From the NCBI GenBank assembly GCA_959019945.1, contig CAUEQD010000014.1:1-49878 (forward strand): a stretch of 49,878 bases of DNA. Reading direction: 5' to 3'. Below are positions 42,981 to 49,878 of the stretch, piece after piece (within the stretch, counting starts at the first letter, position 1; every line of letters begins with the position of its first letter). The stretch comes from an uncultured Collinsella sp. Its GTDB lineage: Bacteria; Actinomycetota; Coriobacteriia; Coriobacteriales; Coriobacteriaceae. The notes under the pieces were generated by a model that was given only the letters and a program-made list of their open reading frames with translations, had not been told where the DNA came from and did no database searches. Both the position numbers and the translations under genes were made by a program.

Positions 42981-45900
42981 ATGTACGAGAAGAAGCACGC
43001 ACTGCCAAGCAAAAAGATTCACGCCCCGAAGGGGATCGCACGTCTGACCGTCACCGCGGCGACCATGGCCGCCATGACCGGATCGAGCCTTATCTCACCG
43101 TTCGCGGCATTCGCCCAGACCGGTGACGGGGGCACGCAGCACCCCGCCGTGATGTCGCCGATCGCCGCCCACGCCGGCGCGGCATCCGGTACCGGCGTGA
43201 AATCCGTCGCACAGACCATCGCGGACCTGCAGAAGGCAGTCGACGAGGCGAAGGCGAAGGAGGACGCCGCCAAGGCATCCTACGATGAGGCCGCCGGTCC
43301 CTACAACGAGGCGGCTTCCGCCCGCGACCAGGCCAAGGCATCCTACGATTCGGCAGTCAGCGCCGGCACGGCAGCCAACCGAGCGGCAATGGACGAGTAC
43401 GCCCGTCAGGTCGCGGAGGGCAAGGACGCCGCCGATGCCGCCGGCAAGGACCTCGAGCAGGCGAAGGTGGGTCTCGCAGACGCCAAGGCGGATGCGTCCG
43501 AGAAGGACGAAGCGTACCAGTCCGCCCTCAAGGCGGCTCAGGATGCCAAGGATGCCCTCGATAAGGCCAAGGCAGATACCGTAAGCGCCACCCCGGAGGC
43601 AATCAGTGCCGCCGAACAGGCCGTGAGCGACGCCCAGGCTGCCGTGGAAAGGGCACAGGCCGGCCTCGCCAACGCCAACGCGACGCTTGCCGATGCCCAG
43701 TCCAAGCTGGTTGCGGCCCAGTCTGCAAAGGATTCCGCCGACGCCGTCCTCGCCGCAGCCCAGCAGAACAAGGACGCGGCGGATGCGAAGGCCGCAGCCG
43801 CCAGCGCCGCCTACGAGAAGGCGAAAGCAGACCTCGCCGCAGCGGAGGCAGGCGCCAGCGGTCCGGAGTACGATGCGGCAAAACAGAAGGTCGCGGACGC
43901 AGAGGCAACCCTCGCCGCCGCACGAGCGGTGCAGTCCCAGTGCGAGTCCGAGCTCGAGCAGGTGCAGTCCGCCGCGGCAACGGCACAGACCGAGCTAAAT
44001 GATGCCCAGGCATCCCTCTCTGCGAAGCAGCAGGCCGCGGTCGATGCCGCGTCCGGCGTGAACGACGCCCAGTCCGCACTCGATGCCGCGAACTCCGACC
44101 TCGATGCGGCCAAGCAGGCGAACGCCGATGCCATCGCCAAGCTGGATGCCGCGAAGCAGGCTGTCAAGGACGCCGAGTCCGCCAAGGCAGCCGCCGACGT
44201 AGAGCTCGCGAACGCCAAGACCGCAAAGGATACCGCTGACGCGGCCGTGACCGCCGCCCAGCAGAAGGTCGACGAGGCACAGGCGAAACTCGACTCCGCC
44301 GACGCACAACTCAAGCAGGGAGCCATCGGCTTCTTCAAGGCCATGGGTGCCGATTCAGCCATCGAGATCATCCAGAACTGTACACACAAGGACTACACCG
44401 AGGTCGGAAACAGCCTCGATGCGACCAGTCTCGACAACATGCTCGCGGCAATCCCGTACATGAAGTCCATCAACGAGTATCGCAAGTCCGTCGGTCTCTC
44501 CGAACTCCAGGTCACCTATAAGCTCATTGCAGCGGCGATAGCCAACGCAAACTATTCCGATGTCAAGTTTGGACATTCCATGCAGTTCGATACGACCGAA
44601 AACCTCGCATGGAATTATGGAACCGATCCGAAACCGCAGTGGGTTGACCAAGAAAAGGCTTTCTTCGATCAGGCGGTTCAGGAGCTCTATGGCGTCACCG
44701 GTCTAACCGGTAAGGATGCCGTAGATTTCTACAAGACGCATAGCGGGATTGAATCCTATGTCAACCAGCACTTCAAGGTTGCCGGATATCCCGCAACCGT
44801 CGGTCACTACCTGCATGTCATCAGCCCCGAAATCGGCTATATGGGCATGGCAGTCTGCAGCAAGGGAACCTTGAACGGCTGGCAGACCGACAGCCTCGAT
44901 ACCGCAAACCTTGGTTGGGCAGGTTCAGGCTGGAACATGAATCCCATGTCCGTCGACGAGTACGAGCAGAAGCTGACCTCCTATATCAACGGCCTCAAGA
45001 ACGCCAAGAGCGCACTCGACGCAGCCAAGGCCGATCTCGCATCCAAGAAGCAGGCAGCCGCCGGCGCCGCCACAACCGTCCAGCAGAAGCAGGTCGCGGT
45101 GGATTCCGCACAGGCAGGTGTCGATGCCGCAAAGCAGGGTGTTGCCGATGCCCAGTGTGCCGTCGATGCCACCAAGGCTGATGTCGCCGCCAAGCAGCAG
45201 GGCGTCACGGATGCCCAGGCCGAGCTTGATGCGGCGAAATCGGACCTCGGTGCCGCCAACGCGGCAGTCGATACGGCAAAGTCGACCGTCCAGCAGAAAC
45301 AGGTCGCCTTGGATGCCGCCAATGCGATCGTAACGGCCGCACAGACCAAGCTGGATTCCGCCAAGGCGGACACCGCTGCCAAGCAGCAGGACGTCATGGA
45401 TGCGAACGCCGATCTCGCGAAGTTCTTCCAGGACGTCGCCGACGCCAAGAAGGCGCTCGATACAGCAAAGAGCGTCCATGACTCGGCGGTAGCCGATCAG
45501 GTCGAGAAGGCGACCGTCCTCGCCGCCGCCGAGCAAAAGGCGGACGCCACCGCACGCGCCCTCGCGGATGCCCAGCGTGCCGTCGATGCCGCAAAGACCG
45601 ACGCCGGCGTTGCCGCCGACAGGCTTACCGGCTCCCAGACCGATCTCGATGACGCACAGTCGAACCTCGACATCCTCACCGGTCTTGCCGCGAAGCTCGC
45701 AGAGGCACAGCAGCGCGAGCAGGATGCAGTAAAGGCCGTCAATGACACCAAGGCCGCGCTCGATGCCGCGAAGGCGGATACCATCGCCGCCGAGTCCCTG
45801 GTCTCCGCCGCCGAACAGGCAAAGGCACAGGCAGACGCCAAGTTGTCGAAGCTGAACTCCATCGATGTCGACGCGGCGCTCGCCTTCGGCCATGATGTGA

Positions 45901-46304
45901 ACGCGGATGACGCCCTCAACGCGCTTTTCGCCGCAGCAGTCGAGGCACGTGCCAAGGTCGCGCCCGCCAAGGCCATCCTGGACGAGAAGCAGACTGTGGT
46001 GGACGAGCTCCAGCCCGGCTATGATGCGGCACTCGCCGCCTACGAGTTGGCGAAGTCCGACCGCATCGCAGCGGAGCAGAAGCTTTCCGATGAGATCGCA
46101 CGACAGGAGGCGGAGGAGGCCGCAAAGAAGCAGGCGGCATACACCCCGAAGCACCTCGCCAACACGGAGGCCGCCAAGCCCGGCAGCCTCGCCCAGACCG
46201 GCGACAGCGCGGGACTCATCGGCGAGACGTTCGCCATCGGCGGCACCGTCCTCGTGGCAGCCGGCGTCTTCCTCGATCTGAAGAAGCGCCGCGAGCAGAT
46301 GTAA
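42981..46304 (+). CDS. large coiled-coil surface protein with CAP domain and sortase-like tail
   Basis: 1107 residues. Signal peptide to about 46 (FAAFAQ); Ala/Lys/Asp-rich heptad coiled coils (about 75-445 and 660-985); a CAP/SCP-like domain between (about 485-640, with INEYRKSVGLSELQV, GHSMQF, TENLAWN and VGHYLHV); and a C-terminal SLAQTGD near 1071, membrane segment and KKRREQM tail. LAQTG is a likely variant sortase signal, so the protein should be cell-wall attached, holding the CAP domain away from the surface. An adhesin or conjugation-related surface role is inference. A hairpin terminator follows. Confidence 0.88.
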   Translation: MYEKKHALPSKKIHAPKGIARLTVTAATMAAMTGSSLISPFAAFAQTGDGGTQHPAVMSPIAAHAGAASGTGVKSVAQTIADLQKAVDEAKAKEDAAKASYDEAAGPYNEAASARDQAKASYDSAVSAGTAANRAAMDEYARQVAEGKDAADAAGKDLEQAKVGLADAKADASEKDEAYQSALKAAQDAKDALDKAKADTVSATPEAISAAEQAVSDAQAAVERAQAGLANANATLADAQSKLVAAQSAKDSADAVLAAAQQNKDAADAKAAAASAAYEKAKADLAAAEAGASGPEYDAAKQKVADAEATLAAARAVQSQCESELEQVQSAAATAQTELNDAQASLSAKQQAAVDAASGVNDAQSALDAANSDLDAAKQANADAIAKLDAAKQAVKDAESAKAAADVELANAKTAKDTADAAVTAAQQKVDEAQAKLDSADAQLKQGAIGFFKAMGADSAIEIIQNCTHKDYTEVGNSLDATSLDNMLAAIPYMKSINEYRKSVGLSELQVTYKLIAAAIANANYSDVKFGHSMQFDTTENLAWNYGTDPKPQWVDQEKAFFDQAVQELYGVTGLTGKDAVDFYKTHSGIESYVNQHFKVAGYPATVGHYLHVISPEIGYMGMAVCSKGTLNGWQTDSLDTANLGWAGSGWNMNPMSVDEYEQKLTSYINGLKNAKSALDAAKADLASKKQAAAGAATTVQQKQVAVDSAQAGVDAAKQGVADAQCAVDATKADVAAKQQGVTDAQAELDAAKSDLGAANAAVDTAKSTVQQKQVALDAANAIVTAAQTKLDSAKADTAAKQQDVMDANADLAKFFQDVADAKKALDTAKSVHDSAVADQVEKATVLAAAEQKADATARALADAQRAVDAAKTDAGVAADRLTGSQTDLDDAQSNLDILTGLAAKLAEAQQREQDAVKAVNDTKAALDAAKADTIAAESLVSAAEQAKAQADAKLSKLNSIDVDAALAFGHDVNADDALNALFAAAVEARAKVAPAKAILDEKQTVVDELQPGYDAALAAYELAKSDRIAAEQKLSDEIARQEAEEAAKKQAAYTPKHLANTEAAKPGSLAQTGDSAGLIGETFAIGGTVLVAAGVFLDLKKRREQM

Positions 46305-46310
46305 AAGCGA

Positions 46311-46347
46311 ACCGGGCGCTGGACACCGGCCAGTGGTCAACGCCCGG
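46311..46347 (+). terminator. hairpin after surface protein gene
   Basis: CCGGGCG (46311-46317) and CGCCCGG (46341-46347) enclose CTGG/CCAG. No T-run, so partial readthrough into the lipoprotein gene is possible. Confidence 0.5.
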
Positions 46348-46369
46348 CTTCATGGATAGGGAGATCGGT

Positions 46370-47020
46370 GTGAGAACAAAGGCTATTATCGTTGCGTTTC
46401 TGGTGTGCCTCATGGCACCTCAACTTGGATGCTCCAGCGTTGCAAAGCAAGAAAGCGGCTCTGCGGAAAGGACCACCACAGCGGTAAAGAATAAAGACAA
46501 AAAGAAGCCAAGCGAAGAAAAGGCGGCGCAAGCCTCTGGAGCCAAGTCCGAGGAGAAGAAAGAGTCCGCCGACAAGGACCAGAAGTCCGATGACTCCAAG
46601 AAAGAGGATAACAAGTCTTCCGACTCGTCGAAGTCTGACAGCAAGGGAAACTCCTCCGACTCGAAGCAGGGTTCCGGCAATTCGCAGAGTTCCGGCAGCA
46701 ACAATTCCTCTTCCAACGGCGGTAGCCAGAAGAAGTGGGTTGCCGAGCAGGGCCACTGGGAGACAGATTACAGCCAGGTCTGGGTACCGAATGTAGTGTA
46801 TACGCGCCATGAACGTTGGATGTGCTCTGTATGCCATGCAACGTTTAACTCAGCAGCCGAAATGGACAATCATGTTATCTCTACCTACGGTGATGCACAA
46901 CACCCTAATGGAGCTTCTGCAATCAATGATTCGTATACCACCTCTGAGGACCAGGGACATTATGAACAGCAGGCTACGGGACAGCATTGGGTTGTCGACG
47001 TCGCCGGTCACTGGGAGTAA
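46370..47020 (+). CDS. lipoprotein with Ser/Lys-rich linker and C2H2-like motif
   Basis: 216 residues from the GTG at 46370 (AGGGAG six bases upstream). Lipobox QLGC with Cys21; then ~100 residues of low-complexity Lys/Ser/Asp/Gly linker; then a C-terminal domain (about 120-216) with CSVC-x12-H-x9-H, like a zinc finger, flanked by Trp-rich repeats (QGHWETDYSQVWVPN, GQHWVVDVAGHWE). A similar layout occurs in some Firmicute lipoproteins of unknown role. Between the surface protein and the mob genes. Function unknown. Confidence 0.82.
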   Translation: MRTKAIIVAFLVCLMAPQLGCSSVAKQESGSAERTTTAVKNKDKKKPSEEKAAQASGAKSEEKKESADKDQKSDDSKKEDNKSSDSSKSDSKGNSSDSKQGSGNSQSSGSNNSSSNGGSQKKWVAEQGHWETDYSQVWVPNVVYTRHERWMCSVCHATFNSAAEMDNHVISTYGDAQHPNGASAINDSYTTSEDQGHYEQQATGQHWVVDVAGHWE

Positions 47021-47071
47021 TGGAAATTCGTTCCCCTTCTCTTACATTCGGTGAATACATATTTGTTCGCG

Positions 47072-47097
47072 GGCGGTCGGTTTCGGCCGCCTTTTTA
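47072..47097 (+). terminator. terminator after lipoprotein gene
   Basis: GGCGGTCG/CGGCCGCC stem with TTTTT tail. Confidence 0.78.
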
Positions 47098-47149
47098 TGT
47101 GCTCAGTTTGGGAATAAACGATAGGAGAATAATCAATCAGGAGGCCGCT

Positions 47150-47290
47150 GTGGAAAACAAGAATGCCAGTAAAAAGAAAACCGAAGAGCCGATGAGCCTC
47201 AAGGATAAAAAGGGACAGGCCATTGCCGGATCAAAAAGAATTGCTGAGGAGCGCGCTGAACGTAGAAGACTAATGGGCCTTGACGTCTAG
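47150..47290 (+). CDS. small basic protein
   Basis: 46 residues, strongly charged, helical (KKKTEEPMSLKDKKGQAIAGSKRIAEERAERRR). No family recognised. The GTG at 47150 follows CAGGAGG. It lies just upstream of the hairpin-rich putative oriT, so an accessory mobilization role is possible but unproved. Confidence 0.6.
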   Translation: MENKNASKKKTEEPMSLKDKKGQAIAGSKRIAEERAERRRLMGLDV

Positions 47291-47336
47291 CTGATAGCCC
47301 ATCGATGTCTTAATTGTTCCCGAAGCCTTTCGAGAA

Positions 47337-47630
47337 AGAAGATGAGGCCTCTCATCTTCTGCCTACGCTTCGCTGCGTCTATGCCCCCTTCTGGGGCATG
47401 CAAGATGACTGTGGGTGGCATTTTTGTGGGCCCATTCGGACCCCAAAAACACCACGCCACAGACCTTGCTTATCGCCTGCTACGGCGATAAGGTTGTTGT
47501 GAAGTTGAAACTCCGCGATGAAGAATCGCGGAGACGATTCTTCGTTTTTGGAACGACGCTAGCCGTTCCTCAAAAGGAAAGCGAATCGCATAGCAGGTTT
47601 TGATCGGAGGCCTCTCCGATCGCTGATTCG
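47337..47630. other. hairpin-rich putative oriT/leader region before mobC
   Basis: Perfect stems at 47337-47360 (10 bp, tip GCCT), 47381-47399 (7 bp), 47469-47492 (9 bp, loop TGCTAC), 47511-47533 (9 bp), 47520-47543 (9 bp, overlapping the previous one), 47550-47569 (6 bp) and 47602-47621 (8 bp, tip GCCT). ATCGCCTGC at 47472-47480 recalls the IncP nic core ATCCTGC. Transfer origins of MOBP systems usually lie just before the mob genes. Confidence 0.5.
47520..47548 (+). terminator. possible attenuator before mobC
   Basis: GAAGAATCG/CGATTCTTC stem followed by TTTTT; it excludes the preceding 47511-47533 hairpin, so the two are alternative folds. Confidence 0.55.
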
Positions 47631-47645
47631 TTTTCCGGAGGAATC

Positions 47646-48182
47646 ATGAGCAGGCTCCGCCCACACACCGTCAAGGCGTCTCTTTCCGATGAAGAGAAGA
47701 AAGCCATCATCGCAATCGCAAAGCGACATGAGATGAGTGAGGCGGAACTCATACGTTTCGTCTTATGCAATGCCGACGATCTCGATATCGATTTTGGTCT
47801 TGCGGAAATTGCTGATCAAAAATCTCGAACTGAAGAATTGCACATCAGGGTCTCACCGGAAGAAAAAAGGATAATCGAAAGCAATGCTGATTTCCTTGGC
47901 GTGACCGTGAGCTCGTATGCACGGCGCGTACTAATTAACGGGAAGATCGAGAAAATCGATTTCGACCATGGCGGCGTGGAGAAGATCTATCATGAGCTTT
48001 TGAAGCAGGGTACGAACCTTAACCAGTTGGCGCACTTCATAAACGCGCAAGGACTTTCGGCTTACGACGAAACTGCCGTTCTTATGGCCATCGGGTGCGT
48101 TGCTAAAAGTTCTGATTACGCTTTTCAATTCTTGAGAACGCTCGAGCGTCGCTATTTCACCGATGGCGGCGATGCAAAGTGA
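47646..48182 (+). CDS. mobC: MobC-like mobilization protein
   Basis: 178 residues. The N-terminal half carries ribbon-helix-helix-like segments (ELHIRVSPEEKRIIESNADFL) and the C-terminal half the MobC signature TNLNQLAHFIN. MobC proteins bind oriT and help the relaxase open the DNA. TCCGGAGG precedes the ATG. It overlaps the relaxase gene by four bases (GTGA), so the two are cotranslated. Confidence 0.88.
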   Translation: MSRLRPHTVKASLSDEEKKAIIAIAKRHEMSEAELIRFVLCNADDLDIDFGLAEIADQKSRTEELHIRVSPEEKRIIESNADFLGVTVSSYARRVLINGKIEKIDFDHGGVEKIYHELLKQGTNLNQLAHFINAQGLSAYDETAVLMAIGCVAKSSDYAFQFLRTLERRYFTDGGDAK

Positions 48183-49378
48183 CTGTTATCAAGCAGAAGA
48201 GCGTATCGAGCGAGCGCTACGCAAAGAACGTTCGGCGGTACATCAACGGGAAACATGCCCTTGCCCGTGATGGCTGGAACATCAAATGCGATAAGTACTG
48301 GTTTTCGAAAATGGCAATGACGCGGAAGGTTTTCCATCACGACACGCCTTCGCGAGCCGGCGCGAAGAACGTGACTATCCTCCACCAGATTCTCGCGTTT
48401 CTCCCCGAAGAATGTTCGTGCAACGGCGGTAAAATGACGCCGGATGCATGTATGGCCTACGCAAGGCAATGGGTCGCGAAGCATTACCCGAATCAGCAAG
48501 TTATCTTCGCGCTACACGAGGAAAGCGACAAGGCGGGAAAACGCTACGCAGTGCACATGGCAATCAACCGCACGGATCTCCTGACAGGAAAACGTTGTGA
48601 GACGGGCGGGCGTCACGGGAAGTTCGAACGCGCCTCGTGGGTCCGCGAACTCGATAAGGACTGGAATCTCGCCCAACTTGAAAAGGGTAAGAAAAATTCG
48701 AAGATTCGTGATCGTCAACCGCGCGACACGGAAAAGGAGATTATTGGTCGCGGCAAGTACAGTTATAAAAACAATCTGCGTGAGCTGATCCATATTGCGA
48801 TTGACGAAGGTCGCGTAAAGAATATGGAGCAGTTCAAAAAACTACTTGCATCATGGGGCGTAGACATTTTCATCAAGAACAATCGAGTCTATGCGACAGA
48901 TCTCGATATCAAAGAAGCCCGCAATCCGAAGTGCACCTTCAACCTGACTCGTCTCGATGGGCGCTTCGCGTTGAAGTCATTGCAGGCGGCTTTCGAAAAT
49001 AACGTGTTGGAGGCCGAGCGTGCGCTTCCATACGAGAAGCGCTGTGAGATTTATATCCGACGACTCAAGAAAGCATACTCGGCGTGGGTCGAGCAGGCTA
49101 AAGCAAGCAAAGGCGTCGCCTACAATTCGTTTCCTAAATTCATTACACCGAAGTGTGACGAAGACCTGCTCGAAGATCCGGCGGTTCGCGATGAACTTCT
49201 TGCGCGTCGCGGTTATGCGAGGGAGATTCGCAACCGTTACGCCGGCGCCGTTCCCAATGCCGGCGATGACCGCGTTCGCACCGCCGGCCAGGCGCACGGC
49301 GGTAGCACTGTGTCGCGACAGATGGGCGATCGCGTTATCGACCGTGGCGATTTCTCACGTGGTGACACGCCTCGCTAG
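48179..49378 (+). CDS. MOBP-like relaxase
   Basis: 399 residues. The nuclease domain (1-~170) has a Tyr-rich N-terminal segment (RYAKNVRRYI), the motif-III segment HEESDKAGKRYAVHMAINRTDL and LTGKRC; the rest is a basic helical region. It resembles Coriobacteriia relaxases whose motif III is HxxN-x(n)-HxHVVVNNTNL, but here the first His of the H-x-H pair is Ala (A-V-H). The start GTG overlaps mobC. It should nick oriT and lead the strand into a recipient. No coupling protein or type IV secretion genes are seen, consistent with a mobilizable rather than a self-transmissible element. Confidence 0.85.
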   Translation: MTVIKQKSVSSERYAKNVRRYINGKHALARDGWNIKCDKYWFSKMAMTRKVFHHDTPSRAGAKNVTILHQILAFLPEECSCNGGKMTPDACMAYARQWVAKHYPNQQVIFALHEESDKAGKRYAVHMAINRTDLLTGKRCETGGRHGKFERASWVRELDKDWNLAQLEKGKKNSKIRDRQPRDTEKEIIGRGKYSYKNNLRELIHIAIDEGRVKNMEQFKKLLASWGVDIFIKNNRVYATDLDIKEARNPKCTFNLTRLDGRFALKSLQAAFENNVLEAERALPYEKRCEIYIRRLKKAYSAWVEQAKASKGVAYNSFPKFITPKCDEDLLEDPAVRDELLARRGYAREIRNRYAGAVPNAGDDRVRTAGQAHGGSTVSRQMGDRVIDRGDFSRGDTPR

Positions 49379-49540
49379 TTTTGGATAGTTCATCGTCAGT
49401 GCCCTGGCGCGCTACCGTTCGGTGCCGATTCTGCCACGCTTGCAGTCTCGGCGAGGGTGGGGAGCATGAATTGAATGAAGAGGGCCAGCCACTCTGATAG
49501 AATCGTCCTCGCTGTCGGCAGTCCTCGTGCCGGGCAGAGC

Positions 49541-49558
49541 CCTCCATTCGATGGGAGG
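49541..49558 (+). promoter_or_regulatory. hairpin sequestering a ribosome site
   Basis: CCTCCAT (49541-49547), loop TCG, ATGGGAGG (49551-49558) form a 7-bp stem with one bulged G that hides the GGGAGG ribosome site of the peptide at 49567. Confidence 0.6.
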
Positions 49559-49566
49559 TGATGCCC

Positions 49567-49692
49567 ATGACCGATTTCACTGAGTTCGTGAAGCTCCTGA
49601 CCGCTATGGTCTCGCTCCTCACGGCCCTTGTCGGCCTTTCCAAGGCACTTAAGCAGGGCTCGAAGCCCAAAAAGAAAGGTCACCGTCGCTAA
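49567..49692 (+). CDS. short hydrophobic peptide, type I toxin/holin-like candidate
   Basis: 41 residues: MTDFTEFVK, one hydrophobic helix (about 10-31, LLTAMVSLLTALVGLSKAL), and a basic tail KQGSKPKKKGHRR. This matches the pattern of type I toxin and holin-like toxin peptides. Its ribosome site is buried in a hairpin and a terminator hairpin follows at 49718, both usual for these systems. ATG at 49561 is a less likely start. On the minus strand a TAAAAT (49763-49768) could start an antisense RNA. Too short for certainty. Confidence 0.6.
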   Translation: MTDFTEFVKLLTAMVSLLTALVGLSKALKQGSKPKKKGHRR

Positions 49693-49717
49693 GACGATGA
49701 CCTAACTTCGTTAAGCA

Positions 49718-49769
49718 ACGGCTCTGCCCAGCTCACTACAACTTGGGCTGCCGTCGGCATTATTTTACC
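49718..49769 (+). terminator. terminator after toxin-like gene
   Basis: ACGGC...GCCCAG pairs with CTTGGGC...GCCGT (49718-49731/49743-49755) and is followed by ATTATTTTA. Confidence 0.65.
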
Positions 49770-49878
49770 CTCTTGACGAGGAATTCGTCCATAATTCAAA
49801 AATCAAATTGTGCTCGCTATCGAAGCCTTGATTATCGACTTCATCCGAACACCTCCCACATTCATCCGTACATGTACG
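49770..49878. other. AT-rich window end, nothing recognised
   Basis: No gene is seen in the last stretch. It contains the 5-bp inverted repeat GACGA/TCGTC near 49776-49790 and ends in the palindrome GTACATGTAC. Confidence 0.4.

Larger units (their letters stand above)
42160..49878 (+). mobile_element. putative integrated mobilizable element in tRNA-Arg, left part
   Basis: Starts at the tRNA 3' end and continues past the window. It carries a repeat array, XRE regulator, surface protein, lipoprotein, mobC, relaxase and a toxin-like peptide. No integrase or second copy of the tRNA 3' end is seen within the window, so the right boundary is unknown. The identification is inferred from gene content and base composition, which becomes visibly more AT-rich between 42183-42980 and from about 46350 on. 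Confidence 0.6.

Noticed and set aside
47291..47645. Coding gene in the gap before mobC
   Set aside because: Short frames here lack ribosome sites and overlap perfect hairpins.

Overview
The window looks like a high-GC Gram-positive chromosome of the Coriobacteriia, most probably Collinsella. The evidence is the dnaK-grpE-dnaJ-hspR operon, the nadABC-niaR operon, a mannose-family PTS with a DUF956 gene, a hyp hydrogenase-maturation cluster under a NikR-type regulator, an uncharacterised TetR-linked Fe-S flavoenzyme, and many palindromic intergenic repeats. The genus is inferred from gene content; no 16S is present.

Layout. 1-1100: a small lipoprotein and a composite palindromic element. 1098-7737 (minus): a nickel/hydrogenase-maturation gene run, a small protein, nikR, hypF, hypC, hypD, hypE and a HAD phosphatase. 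7958-10723: thioredoxin, an IS200/IS605 element (tnpA, tnpB) and an unknown gene. 10784-12783 (minus): an AgrC-like kinase with a LytTR regulator. 12991-16942: the NAD synthesis operon nadA-nadB-nadC-niaR behind a 44-bp palindrome that overlaps its promoter. 17144-24959: ferredoxin, heat-shock operon and an aconitase-family hydratase. 25211-28120: two paralogous secreted proteins and a reversed membrane protein, embedded in hairpin repeats that are duplicated exactly 1950 bp apart. 28293-30920: clpB, with an operator-like sequence shared with dnaK.

31053-38283: a tiny Pro-rich protein, a large membrane-anchored protein, and a divergent module made of a polytopic membrane protein plus TetR on the minus strand against a 925-residue Fe-S/flavin oxidoreductase plus hypA on the plus strand. 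Two identical-core palindromes lie between the divergent genes. 38689-41971: a mannose-family PTS (IIAB, IIC, IID) and a DUF956 protein. 42107-42182: tRNA-Arg(CCU).

42183 to the window end is an accessory region that I read as the left part of an integrated mobilizable element in the tRNA gene. It has a palindromic iteron-like array, an XRE repressor with a symmetric divergent promoter, a 1107-residue coiled-coil/CAP surface protein with a sortase-like tail, a lipoprotein with a C2H2-like motif, a hairpin-rich oriT candidate, mobC, a relaxase, and a short hydrophobic peptide with a sequestered ribosome site that resembles a type I toxin. No integrase is seen, so the element is incomplete here.

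The most unusual material is non-coding: at least four families of palindromic repeats, a composite structured element found twice directly after stop codons with variable arms and conserved loops, and the phased array next to the tRNA.
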